A stretch of DNA of 64,000 nt from positions 18,762,438 through 18,826,437 of the forward strand of contig CM069598.1 of the NCBI GenBank assembly GCA_035771175.1, given 5' to 3'. Origin of the DNA: Paratinospora sagittata (lineage: Eukaryota; Streptophyta; Magnoliopsida; Ranunculales; Menispermaceae). Position 1 is the first letter of the stretch, and every line of letters begins with the position of its first letter. Below the pieces are notes generated by a model. It worked only from the letters and a program-made list of their open reading frames with translations, had not been told where the DNA came from and searched no databases. A program made the translations under genes and the position numbers. Shown piece after piece: positions 45,301 through 57,700 of the stretch.

Positions 45301-47984
45301 TTATATTTCTTGTATGATTCAATATTTTTTTTTTGAGAAGATCTATCAAAAGGTTATTAAATTGATGCAAGTAATCATACCTAAGCGGAGTCGCCTAATT
45401 AACTCATCTATATGGTCAACCAGCTCAAACTCCAACTTCGGGTTTGTAAGTAAATTTATTATATTTCTTGTGTGATCAATTATCCTTTGTTTTGTTTTTA
45501 ACAATAATTGATCTTCGTTATTTAAAAAGGGTATTAACTTTCTTCAACAACCAAGTTCAGCTGAGTGGACAAGCTTTCATCAATTTCTTTATAAGATTAG
45601 TTTGTAAAAGAAAACTTGATTAATTTCATACACAAATTAATTAATACAATTGCCAACCAACCTATGGTGTATTTGGATTAATTACCTAATCTGATCTTAT
45701 AGATCGAATGTTTAATATCTGGGCCCACCTACTTTTAAACAATCATTCCATATTCATCATAACATTAAATAAACAAAAAACCAAATCAAATAGATAAAGA
45801 TAAATAAATTGATGGAGTTTTTTTTATTTTGATCTTAAATTGATGGAGTTACTTGGTTCATCTAGGGATAATACGATTGTGTGTGTATATATATATATAT
45901 ACCATACTATTACCTTACATAAGGATTCTTTGAACAATTAATGTATGTCTATAATATTATAATAAAAAAACATTTTTACGTGCTGGTACAAAATTTAATT
46001 GACACCAAAAATAATGTAGGTTGGACTTAGAGGAAAATCGAACGTAAAGAGGTGAGGGGTCGGATAATGTATTTTTTAATTTTTTTAATTTTTTTTATTT
46101 AGCCTGTTAAGGTCGGACAAATTTCATTTTGTCCGTTCATGCAGGGTCGGATACACCCATTTTTGGGGTAATTTTTTTTGGGTTTTGAAACCCACTTTTC
46201 TCTTCGATTTTGGTATGTTTTTTTATATATAAAAAAAATACTTCAAAAGGGTGAAAATGAATGCTTTTAATTAAAAAAATACAAGAAAATAACAAGATTG
46301 GAGATTGAGATGAGTTGAAGAGTTGAAAGGTTGAAGAGCGGGTGGGTGAAGAAAGAGGTGAGAAAGTGTAAGGGGTTTAATACTTGTCATTTTTGTAACT
46401 TTACATGAGACTTTTTTTGTCTTTTTAATTTTTAACTGAGGTGAGTGAAGAGATGAAAAATAGTGAATGAAAATAGCCAGACCCAAATTTATTTCATGTT
46501 CTATTAAAAAATGTATATGTTTTGTAACTTTGCTTGTGTTGAGTTAGTTTATATATCTATAAACGTAAACGGTCTTCAGCTTGGATAAATGAGGAGAAAT
46601 GTGTTAGGTAGCTAATAGCCAATGTAAAACTTTGTCAAATTATATAATTATGATATGAATATACTAAATCAAACTACTCAAAGCGCTAGGACATTTTGAA
46701 TATGTCTAAATAGTCCTGAATAGAGTGGAGTAGAAGAAATAAAATTATGTAGCTGATTTATATAATTAGACAAAGACTTAATTGAGTTGAATATATATGT
46801 TTTATGTTAAAGAAAGGGAAGACGGTATTATTATATTTTAACTATTATTATTATCCATGTGCTTGTACATTTAGGCTTTAATAATTTAAACGCTTCTTGT
46901 TCTACACTTGCAACTTCAACCTTTTTACTCTTTATCGACATTCTTATATACATATTCCTTTTTTTTTTTTTTTTCTTAAGATATATATATTTGTTTGTTT
47001 GTTTATGTGTATATAGAAATCATAGAAAAGAATCCACTTTTACTTGGAGTCAAAGGAGTTATTGTATTATAGTTATAAAGAGAATTATACAATTCTATTA
47101 CTATCCAATATTACAAATTTATATACATACACATAGTCAAATCATGTAATAGTGTTTACTTGGAAAAATGCATAAAATATGGGCTAACCGGGCTATAGTG
47201 CATAGGGACTCGTGTGACACGTGGCACATTGAAAAAGGGAAGAAGTTGGAGATGCCATGTCCAAGTGAAAAGGACAAAGATGAAGAGGTAATAAAGCCAT
47301 CACCATATGCATCATAATGATCCGTATTTGCACTAATTATAATAATAATGACTTGATTAATTATATTAGTAGTGGATTGGTACATGGGAATAAATCTAAT
47401 TGTAGGTGCACCTAATGGCTCTATTCTTAACACGTTGCTCAGCGCCCTAATTTTGAGAGTGCAGATAAAGCAGTGTTGCGACAACTAATTTCCTCGAATG
47501 CCATTTTGGAGCGTCTGATAAGTGCGCGTTTGCATTTGAAACGCCATTTTTGAGCACTTGCCTCTCCCTGTTTTTCTGTTTGGTAATTGTATTTGATAAA
47601 ACAGGCTTTCGGATAAATCAGAGCCTTTAATTAAGGCATCATTAACTTGTGAACAGATTTATCCTTGTAGCCAAGCACCATCTACATGACCATGAGTGAT
47701 GGGTTTTCTAATTTTGTTTTATCGGAGAGCATCTGGATCTCTCGGACTACCCAATTAGTCTCTAAGTCCCAATGTATAATTTATATAAACATAGACATAA
47801 AAGAGCAGTGGAATTTCTATTTACACCCGCTGCTCTATCTTGGTTTAGCTGTCTATCTTTGTGAAAATTATACTACCATGCAAAAGCTATGGGAAAAAGT
47901 GGAGTGTAAAATAGAATCATTTTCCATGAAAAAACTATATGGAAGTTGGAGGCATTTAGTGCCTTTCGTAAATTTTTATTTGCA
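42361..47984. other. AT-rich intergenic region
   Basis: No gene is supported over 5.6 kb. Seen: (TA)n runs at about 42450, 43540-43560, 44125 and 45888-45900; a 36 bp tandem pair at 43034-43098 (ATAAAAATGAATGACTTAAT); a ~65 bp direct repeat (AACTTGGGGTTTATTAGT near 45270 and AACTTCGGGTTTGTAAGT near 45436). ORFs are short and in low-complexity sequence. Confidence 0.5.
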
Positions 47985-48000
47985 AAATTAGGGTGGCTCT

Positions 48001-48125
48001 CAATTTATTGAAAAATTTACCTAAATGACATCCTAAAAATATCATTTTACAAGAACAATACATTTGTTGTAAATGTATATCTATTGCATGTTTGGCTCTG
48101 TAAAAAGTGTAAAATTCCCTTTTTC
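48001..48125 (+). repeat. Left terminal inverted repeat of putative MULE
   Basis: Inverse partner of 51451-51580; homology is collinear with small indels and ends in AAAATTCCCTTTTTC. Confidence 0.5.
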
Positions 48126-48841
48126 TTTTCCCTTCAACACAATTCTCTCCAACTCCTTAAAGCTAGCGATTTCACTTTCTTTGACGGAAACCCTTTTTCT
48201 GTGCGCAATTTCACTACGAAAGCCCCTCTTTCTTTGTATCTTACGACCTCTCTCTCTTTGCTTCTTCTTCGTTCTCCATTGACAATTTCTCACTCTCTCT
48301 GTACTTTTTTTCTTCTTCTTTGTTTGCAACGTCTCTCACTGTGTCCGTTTCTTCTTCATCTGCAATTTCTCTTTTTTTCTATGCGCTTATTCTTCTTCAA
48401 CTGTTACTTCTCCATTGTTAATTCTCGGATTTGATCAAAGAAGAATAACCAGCACACATGTCTTGCCTTAAAAGGTAACGATTCTTCTTTTTCATTTGCC
48501 CCTTAATGTTGTTTATACTGATATTATGTTGTTTTGAGTATTTAGATATCAATATAATAGTTGAGTTTTGTTCTAATTTTGTAGTATTTGCTGATTTCTT
48601 GAGATGAAAAGAAACTCAAAATAAAGGAGAAATCTTAAGACATTATATTAAACAAATAATATAGAAACTAATCAAAATCAAATAATCAAGAAGAATAGAA
48701 ACTTTTATTTATTTATTTATTTTTTTGAAACCAAGAACAAAAACTAGAATATATGTATGTACACATTGTATTTAGGGAGCGTCTGCAAGCACCCTATGAT
48801 AAATTGCTATCTCATCTAGACTTACTGAGTCTGCATAATAT

Positions 48842-48953
48842 TGCTCATAAAATGCATAGAAACCAAGCGAAATGATCTCGACGGTGTTGCCAAAAATAAA
48901 TAAAAATGATGCCGTCACTAAAAATCTAAACCATGCTACATATTCTAGCTGCA
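48842..48953 (-). pseudogene. Exon-like fragment of an unrecognised membrane protein
   Basis: On the - strand TTCTTTTTGCAG is followed by an open frame, LEYVAWFRFLVTASFLFIFG...ISLGFYAFYEQYYADS, and then GTAAGT, so it has both an acceptor and a donor. The open frame actually runs from 48963 to 48772. One hydrophobic, aromatic-rich helix is visible. I do not recognise the family. Inside a putative MULE this could be a captured host-gene exon. Confidence 0.3.
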
Positions 48954-50341
48954 AAAAGAACACTAAAGTATTAATATCTGTGCTTAAGGTTAGCCACCAA
49001 ATTCTTATTTAAAACATAATGAGCAACTCTGTTAATCTGTTTTGATTAGAAGCAAATGTGAGCAAATAAATAACATATTGAAGAAGATGCCAATGGTAGG
49101 TATGAACGAAACACACAATAGTTTTCTCAAATTTAATATGACTACTATATTTTTACTTGTCTGAGGTATTATTAGATGATATTTTTAATGTGGGCATTCC
49201 TTCGGATTTCTTGAAAGAAATATTGAGAATTTTTTTGTAGAATTACTGTTTTAAGATCAATGTGATTTTCTTTTTTAGAAATTTTTGGTTTAGGGAGTAG
49301 TTTTTTGTGATAGGATTAAATAACCTCATTTTCCCTTCTCAAACAAGTGAATGGTTAATTGATTTTGATTACTGAAAAAATATTGAAAGTATTGAGAATG
49401 AAAGTATTAAGCTCATTCATTTTTAATTTCTCCAATGATTTCCTTGATTTGCATTCGGTACGATCTCAAATATTTTTTTAATAAAAAAATGTTTATCGAT
49501 GCTTAGGTTGATTCATCATTTGGGCATTTTTAGTTGTGGTTGAAAATATTTATTTTCTTTTATTTTTTATTTTTTAATTTTTAGTATTTTGGTTGTAGGA
49601 CCTAATGAATATGAAATCTTAAGATTTGATCATGAAAATTAATTACTATATAACCTTTCTTTGTTTAAAAAAAAATATTTTTAAGAAGAATGAAAAAGTT
49701 ATATTGGTATTAATTTGGAAAAAAATATTACTTAGAAATAAATATATGAAGATATTTCTAGTACTACCGGGATATCATCCCCAACTTGAAATGTATTATT
49801 ATAGATTGACCGATATATCTCTCTCTTAACTGGTTATTGTAGAGTTACTGATATATCTTCAAATTGGCATGTACTATTATAGAGTAATTGGTACAATATA
49901 AAATTTTATACCTCATGCCAGTGGAAATCAATTTTATGATGCTTGCCTTTAATTTTTGGAGAATTTATTCATTATAGAGTAATTGATATAATATAAAAAA
50001 TATTACTTAGACATAAACCATGTGTGGCTATAGTTGACTTATTTTTTGTTGTAAGTATTAACTTTTTGTGTCATGATGTTATGATTTATCAATATATAAT
50101 AGTGTTAAAGTGTGTTTTCTATTTTAGGAAGAATTTCGGGCTTCTTACAATACTTGGAAAAGATCCACAGGAATTTCTTTAACATTGGTGTAATCAAACT
50201 CGTTTTCTATGAGGCTTCTCGGTCAAAGGATGATGTTGATGCTTGATGCAACAATGTAAATAATTATTTTTTTATAAAACTTATGTATTTATCAATAGAT
50301 GTTTTGTCAGTGTATTCATATATTCGAATCATTAGTTCAAA

Positions 50342-50373
<32 letters not shown>

Positions 50374-50394
50374 TTCTATTATAAAGTTACATTT

Positions 50395-51110
50395 TGTACC
50401 TTGTACTACTGATATATCGGTTCTGATACTACTGATTAATCAGTTCTCCTTTAAAATTGTACAAATCCAGTTGATTGGCTTGAATTGGTGAAAACGTTAT
50501 TGATTCGTTTCTGTATACAACTGATATATCGATTGTAATACTACTGATAAATCATTTCTCCTTTGTAAATGTAAAACATATATAACTGATACCTCGGTTT
50601 TGATATAACCGATGTATCAGTCATGTTATTTTTTAAGCAACATAATATAAAAAAACAACTGATGTATCGGTTCTGAAAATACCGATACATCGGTTGTATG
50701 CAAAAATTATTCACGTTAGAGTAGAGATATTGACTAGTAATTTGTGTAGGTGAAATGTATTTGACTGATATACTTCGATTCTAATATTACCGATGTATCA
50801 GTTCTACTACTATTGTAAGCAAATTAATGACATCTACGAATAACTGATACATCGGTTATACATATATTGAGCTAAATGACTTTTCAATTTTACTGATGTA
50901 TCGATTATGAAATTACCGATGTATCGGTCTTACTACTATTGTAGGCAAACTAATGTCATATCGGTTCTGATATCGCTATTATTATATATGATTGATATAT
51001 CGGTATTACTAGAACTGATATATCAATCGTCTGTCATATCTCTATTACTAGATATGACCGATATATCGGTATTACTAGAATCGATACATCAGTCGAGTGT
51101 CTGCAACTTT
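50395..51110. repeat. Array of degenerate ACTGATATATCGGT / ACCGATATATCAGT palindromic units
   Basis: About two dozen occurrences of GATAYATCGGT, GATGTATCGGT and their inverse, in both orientations, spaced 20-50 bp and often separated by TACTACTATTGTAGGCAAACTAATG. Scattered outliers occur near 49808-49855. A short (TA)n run (50347-50373) precedes it. The ORF through 50907-51155 merely reads the repeat. Confidence 0.7.
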
Positions 51111-51450
51111 TTGAAAGTGATTATTGTACGTTTAAAGTTTGATCGTTGTATTTAGTGGGGTTTAGCTTTGGATTTTGCTATGTATTTTTTATCAAAAACA
51201 TGTAGAATGACAAATTTGAAGAAACAATAAACATTAAAAAATTCAAACCTTTATTTCGTTTCAATGTGGATTGACTCGAATTACTGTTGGATGTTATGAA
51301 AATACTCGCAAAACCTTCATAGTTCTCATTCTTAAAGTGAAAGAAGAGTGACTATAGCCATTGTAAATCGAAATTATGTTAAAACGTTTAGAAATTAAAG
51401 CGAGTAGGTTGAAGGATGTTTCGGAATAAAGATGAGCAGTTTAGAATTAA

Positions 51451-51580
51451 ATAAGGGTATTTTGGACTTTTTATAGTGTCAAAATTGCCATAGATATAAT
51501 TCTGTAACAAACATGCTAATCTTGTAAAGTATAATTTCTACAATACTATTTTGGTAAATTTGTCTAATTTATTTTGGATC
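51451..51580 (-). repeat. Right terminal inverted repeat of putative MULE
   Basis: Reverse complement aligns with 48001-48125; see that entry for shared blocks. Confidence 0.5.
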
Positions 51581-51976
51581 TTATTGTTCTTTTTGGTGAG
51601 GGCCCTCCACACTGTTTTTTATTTTTTTTAAAAATATATTCTCAAAATCTTTGTTAGAGTAAATAAAACGTCTTCTTAAGGTAAACAAAAAGTCATTTTC
51701 AACAATATGACGACGTTTTTCGTTGAAATAAAATTCACCAATTGTATATTCTATAAAAAAAAATAAAAAATCACAAAAGTCATTAGATGCCCCAAACTTT
51801 CAAAAATATATTGTAATATTCATTACAAGATTGGGCCAACCCATTTTTGCTTTTAGTTCTAGCTCTGTCTCTTTGGGCCTGGGCCTTAATTCTTAGCAGG
51901 CAGATAGGTAGTGGTAAGTCCAACATCCCTTTTATATATATAGATAGAAAGTAGGAGGGAGGCAAAGCTTATTGGG

Positions 51977-53498
51977 ACCCAATTGTTTAGTTTTGCCTGG
52001 CTCGGAATAAAGAGAATTTGAACAAAAACTTTTCAATAGAGGATGGGCTGGGTCCGAACAAAGGCCTTATAATCGAATTTTCGGCCCGGGTCCAAACAAG
52101 GCAATTCTGACATCCCAACAAATTTCATTCGAATTTTATCTTAAAGCTTACTATTTCATCTTGATTCACTTACATCTTGCTTTTCTAAAGTTTGTAATCA
52201 TAATAATTGCTAAAACTTAATATAATTCTTAATTTTGATAATATATTTTGTATATATAAGAGAAACTTAGGGAAAAATATATCTTTATTAATTTAAAATA
52301 ACAAAATCATAAAAAAGTGTATTTATGTAACATGCACGTTATCTTTATTCATTATACATCCTTTAATTTTTTCAATGTTAAAGAGACGGAATTTAATAAT
52401 TATTACAATTTAATTTAATTTAATGGAAAATTATTACACAATCATAATTATAATAAAATTAAAAGTCTTGTAATCTCGACAAAATTGACAACTTGGTTTT
52501 AAAACTAAACTGATTCTCGACCGACTTTTGTGTTTGAATTTAAAACCGGGCTAGGTCTAGATATACCATAAATTCGTTAATATAAGTGTTGTCCGGACCT
52601 AGTTTTGTTCAAGACCCAAATTTTTACCATCCTTAATAGGAAGCTTTATATTTCAACCCACAAAATCCTTTCTCTACCCACCCAACTTTGTTTCTTAATT
52701 AAAAATCACCTGTTCCTCTCAGAAGAATATTTGGTGAGTTGAAATAGAAGCTCACAAAATATATAGAGCGAAAACTTTGGAAAACTCAGACAGTGTTTGG
52801 TTGGATATCCAAAAATAATATTTCTATTTTTAGGGTACCCAAAAAGTACAATTAGAAAATTGGAAAAATGACAAAATGTCATTTTTCTACTTTTTACTTT
52901 TTTGTGGGAGAAGATTGGAAAGTGTTTTTCAAAAACTACTCCACCAAACATGTTTTTATTTATTTATTATTTATTTAATTTTTTTACTATTTGAAAATTG
53001 AAATGGTTTTTGAATTGTAAACCAAACATAGCCTCAAACACTCCCCCTTTGCCCCTAGTTTTGAGGGGCCGCAGGTCAGATTTTGTTGATGTGGGTATTA
53101 GTCGGGTCCTGCGTGACTCGGATTTTCTACGGGTAAGGTGAGTATCGAGTTATACTTATTTCTTCTTAAAAAAAGAAAAGAAAAAAAAGAAGAGTATGGG
53201 GGACTATAGGTGTATTGTGCAGCTCCTTGACATCTAATGGACTAGGAGTTTGAGTTCTAGTTATAGAAGCACATTGAATAATAACAATCATGAAAGTAGA
53301 AAGCAATTAACTGAGTTACAAAAAAATCAGTTACAAGTATGGCTATTATATTGTTTTAAAATAATTATTATACTACTCTCTTCTAATCAAATAATAACGA
53401 CATATATTTTCCTTTGATTTGAGGTTATTAATTGGGCTTTTAGAACAGCCAAGCCAATTAGTATCTTGTGGCCGGATTGGAACACCTTGGATATATTG
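51977..53498 (+). repeat. Direct duplicate copy A, left of the LINE remnant
   Basis: Collinear with 60332-61462 from ACCCAATTGTTTAGTTTTG to GGCCGGATTGGAACACC...GATATATTG, with roughly 10 percent divergence in the aligned parts I compared by eye. Carries two insertions absent from copy B: a 241 bp MITE-like unit (52791-53031) and about 130 bp around 53062-53190. Its right end abuts the poly(A) end of the LINE remnant. Confidence 0.8.
52791..53031. mobile_element. MITE-like insertion, 241 bp, with empty site in copy B
   Basis: Begins CAGTGTTTGGTTGG and ends AAACCAAACATAG, giving terminal inverted repeats around TGTTTGGTT. Copy B reads straight across this site. Flanks ACTCAGA and CCTCAAA are a possible degenerate target duplication. 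Confidence 0.6.
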
Positions 53499-54244
53499 TT
53501 TTTTTTTTTTGAGAGAGTAAACAAACAGATGTATTAAAAATTATCAAGACAAACAAGTACACATCAAAGTGGAGCACCTACAGTACTCAAACAAAAGCAA
53601 AAACACAAAAAACAGGAGCCATGACAAAACGTCTCAGTACATACATTCCCCCCAATTCCTAGTCTAAACATTAATGAAAAAGTTCTCATTAATCTTAAAA
53701 GCCACTACCTACTAACCACAAACTAGCAAGGATCAAAATATCAGTCCACACTTCCTCCGCTCTCCTAGAGACACAATAAAAAATAAGATAATTCCGTTTC
53801 GTCCAAATCATCCAAAGAGTTGTAAGGTTCGCCTATCTCATAATTTTGGCTTGCCTACCACTAAACCCTCGAATATGAGTAAGCGCTAAAGATTCCTTAA
53901 CGGACCTTGGATAAAAAAATCTACCTCCAACTCTAGTTTGCCATTCAACCAAATACTAAAGGAAAAAGGGCACCTGAAGAAAAAATGACCAACATCATCA
54001 ACACTATTAGCACACAACGGGCAACAACGAGGAAGCAAACAAATGAAAGGTAATTGCCTCTGAAGCTCGTCCCCTATGTTAAGCTTATTATGTGCCAAAA
54101 TCCACCAAACATTTTAATCTTAGATGGAACATGAGCTTCCCCAATCAACTTAGCCAATGGAAAAGTGGGAAAGGAAAGGTCATCAATTAGAAATTGGAAG
54201 AAAGATTTACAGGTAAAGTGGCTAGAATGGTGGAGTGTCCATTT
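53499..54244 (-). pseudogene. LINE remnant, 3' part (RT zinc-binding region and poly(A))
   Basis: On the - strand encodes parts of the zf-RVT domain of plant LINEs: FTCKSFFQFL, FPLAKLIGEAHVPSKIKMFG, then in another frame LAHNKLNIGDELQRQLPF and CPLCANSVDDVGHFFFRCPFS (Cys/His cluster). A frameshift lies near 54090. The 3' end is a poly(A) run (plus-strand T11-12 at 53499-53510). The part upstream is displaced by the copia insertion and resumes at 59787. Confidence 0.75.
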
Positions 54245-54648
54245 TGTTGTGCAGAATCGTGGTAAAGCATGAAAGAAAAAAAAAGACAACAAATTTAACG
54301 TGGTTCGGCAAATTGCCTACGCCCACGGGAGACAACAAACTTGTATTATCAGATATTACAAACTACACCATTAGGTGAATCTTACAGATTGGATCTCTTA
54401 AATAGATCTCTCAGAATATATTTCTCTGACTCTCAGGAATGAATTTGAAGAATGAAGTTAAGCTCTATTTATAGGAGTATTCAGGGGTATTTTCGTAATT
54501 ATAAATATAAAATATAATATATATTTAATATTATAATAATAACCCTTTCGGCGCGCGGCGGCCGCATTCGGCCACTTTTCCTTTCGGCGCGCGGCGGCCG
54601 CATTCGACGCCTCTTTTCCTTGTCTGCCACATGTGGGTGGTCCCCACA
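54245..54648 (-). repeat. 3' LTR of copia element
   Basis: Plus strand starts TGTTGTGCAGAATCG and ends GTGGTCCCCACA. Contains a tandem duplicate of the GC-rich GGCGCGCGGCGGCCGCATTCG segment at 54548-54606, single in the 5' LTR. Confidence 0.93.
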
Positions 54649-54666
54649 AATCTCCACCTCCACCTC
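54649..54666 (-). other. Polypurine tract of copia element
   Basis: GAGGTGGAGGTGGAGATT on the - strand directly precedes the 3' LTR. Confidence 0.8.
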
Positions 54667-54753
54667 ATGTGGAACAGAGCTCCTCCACACCTGCAATCTC
54701 TCTACAGATAGCAAGCTTCCTTCAAAAAACTGTTGCTGCCTCCATTAGTGCCC

Positions 54754-57700
54754 TTAGGCACTCCGAGCTCGTGAGATGTTGATCAAGTCCAAACAATGTT
54801 GGAACTTGATCCCTGTAACCACCTTTGTAAGAATATCTGCGGGGTTATCTGCAGTCTTGATCTTTTGCAGAAGAATACTTCCTTTTTCTACTATTTCTCG
54901 AACAAAATGAAAACGAACATCAATATGCTTCGTTCGACTGTAATGAACTTGGTTCTTTGCCAAACAAATGACACTCTGGCTGTCGCAGAAAACTTCAACA
55001 TTCTTCTGCACAATTCCCAAGTCCTTAGTCAATCCATGAAGCCATATTGCTTCCTTGAAAGCTTCTGTTACTGCCATGTACTCTGCCTCTGTAGTAGACA
55101 AAGCAACTGTTGACTGTAGTGTTGATCTCCAACTTACTGGTCCTCCTGCCATAGTGAAAACATAACCAGTAGTAGATCTGCGCTTGCCAAGATCTCCAGC
55201 ATAGTCCGAATCCACATATCCGACTAGATGCTTACAACTCTTCGAATCTCTCTCGAACTTTAAACCAATATCCACAGTACCATGAATATATCGTAGAATC
55301 CACTTCACTGCTTGCCAGTGGCCTTTACTGGGGTTGTGCATGTAACGACTTACCATACTTACAACATGTGAAATGTCAGGTCTGGTACACACCATAGCAT
55401 ACATCAAGGCACCAACTTCATTTGCATATGAAATGTTCTCCATTTGCTTCTTCTGATCCTCAGAATTTGGTGACATTGATATACTTAGCTTGAAATGTGG
55501 TGCCAATGGTGTGCTCACAGGTTTTGTGTCATTGCCAATGCCAAAAGTTTGAAGAACTTTCTTCAAATACTGAGTCTGAGTCAAACAGATTGTGCCTTTG
55601 GCCCTGTCTCGAGTTATCTCCATCCCGAGAATTTTTCTGGCCTCTCCAAGATCCTTCATTTCAAACTCTGAGTTCAATTGGGCCTTCAGTTTGTTGATCT
55701 CCACCTTGCTTTTAGATGCGATTAACATATCATCTACATATAAAAACAAGTAGATAAATGTACCATCTTGAAGTTTGCGATAGTAGACACAATGATCGAA
55801 CTGACTCAGAGTATATTTTTGCCCTTGGATGAAGCTGTCAAATCGCTTGTACCACTGTCTCGGTGACTGCTTCAGGCCATACAATGACTTACTCAACTTG
55901 CAAGCCCAATTCTCTCTTCCTGGTACTTTGAATCCATTTGGTTGAGACATATATATCTCTTCTTCCAAATTACCATGCAGAAAAACAGTTTTGACATCGA
56001 GTTGGGCTAACTTGAGATCAAACTGTGCAACCAAAGCCAATAATATTTGAATTGACGAATGCTTAACAACTGGTGAGAATACCTCATTGTAGTCAATTCC
56101 TTCTCTCTGAGCGTAGCCTTTTGCTACCAGTCTGGCTTTGTATCGAATACCATCTGTGCTGGGAGAGCCTTCCTTCTTAGCGAAAACCCATTTGCAGCCA
56201 ATTGGTTTCTTTCATTTCGGAAGTGGGACTAACTTCCAAGTCTGATTCTGATGGAGTGATGTCATCTCCTCATTCATTGCCATTTTCCACTTATCACTTT
56301 CCATACTCTGAATAGCATCTTTGTAATTGTATGGAATATCATCTCCGGTGACTGGAAATGCATATGCAACCATGTCAGTGTACCGAGTAGGTTTGCGGAT
56401 TTCTCTTCTTGGTCGACTGGTGGCAATTGATTCTGGTTGTTGGCTGATGTCTGGTCCTGAAGCCTCCACCTCAACTGAGATTTCCTCCTCGTCTTCTTCA
56501 GGATAGTTGGATATCTCTGCTGACTTGCTAAGAGTTACTAGAATATCTAACTCCACCTGCTGAGGCAAATCTGGATCTCGATTTTCTTTATCAGAAACTG
56601 TATGCTTTACCATTGCAGATTCATCAAAAGTTACATCTCGACTTTTTACAATCGTCTTTGTCTTAGGGTTCCATTGTCGGAAATCCTTAACTCCTTCACT
56701 AAAGCCCATGAAAATCACTTTCTTGGACCTAGGATCCAGTTTGGATTCCTTCACATGGAAATATGCCGTGCATCCAAAAATGCGCAGAGAATCATAATCT
56801 GAAACGGGGTGTCCAGACCATACCTCCTTGGGAGTTTTGCCATCTAGTGCTGTTGCAGGAAGTCTATTGATGATATGAGAGGCATATGACAAAGCTTCAG
56901 CCCAAAATGCCTTGCTCAGTCCAAAATGAGATAACATGCAACGAACTTTATCTACCAAAGTACGATTCATGCGTTCAGCAACACCTTTTTGTTGTGGCGT
57001 GCCTGGGACTGTGAAATGTCTGACAATCCCTTCATTCTCACAAAATTTCTTAAATTGGTCTGACTTGTATTCTCCTCCATTATCAGATCTGAGCCTCTTA
57101 ATCTTCCTTCCCGTTTGGGTTTCTACCATTTTCTTCCATCTAAGAAAGATATCTAGTAGTACTTCATCTTTATGCTTCATGGTATAAACCCAAACATAGT
57201 GTGAGAAATCATCAATGAAAGTAACAAACCAACGTTTACCGCCCAATGAAGCATTTTGAGAGGGTCCCCAAACGTCGGTAAGAACATAATCCAATGTTCC
57301 TTTTGTGCGGTGGATTGCAGTGCCAAACTTGACTCTCGTCTGCTTGCCTAAGATACAATGCTCGCAGAAGTCAAGTTTCCCGGTCTTTGCACCTTTCAGA
57401 GAACCTTGCTTTATCAAGGTTTGAAGGGCCTTCTCTCCAACATGTCCGAGCCGCATGTGCCAAAGTCGGGAAGTGTCCGAGGAAGCATCATTAGAACTGG
57501 TGCAGGCTGATACACCTCCGATTACTGTGTGTCCGTCAAGGAAATAGAGATTTCCTTTCTGAGTACCCTTCATGGCCAAGAATGCACCACGTACAACCTT
57601 CAGAACTCCACCTTCAATGGTTACCTTGTAACCGCTGGAATCAATGACTCCTAAGGATATCAGATTTTTCTTCAGATCTGGAACATATCTGACTTCCGTG

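Larger units (their letters stand above)
47995..51580. mobile_element. Putative Mutator-like element with ~120 bp degenerate TIRs
   Basis: 48001-48125 and the reverse complement of 51451-51580 align over about 120 bp. Shared blocks in order: AATTTA-CC-AAAT, ATTTTACAAGA/ACTTTACAAGA, GCATGTTTG, TATATCTAT, ATAAAAAGT-AAAAT-CCCTT. Long TIRs of this kind are typical of MULEs. The interior holds a C/T-rich leader-like stretch (48110-48440), an exon-like fragment on the - strand (48772-48963) and a palindromic repeat array (50395-51110), but no transposase. The 9 bp TSD could not be fixed. Confidence 0.5.

Noticed and set aside
46271..47484. Several 60-115 aa ORFs at 46.3-47.5 kb
   Set aside because: Low-complexity, no domain or splice support.
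48073..48434. Phe/Ser/Leu-rich ORFs at 48.1-48.4 kb
   Set aside because: They come from a C/T-rich stretch; no homologous protein recognised. Kept only as part of the putative MULE.
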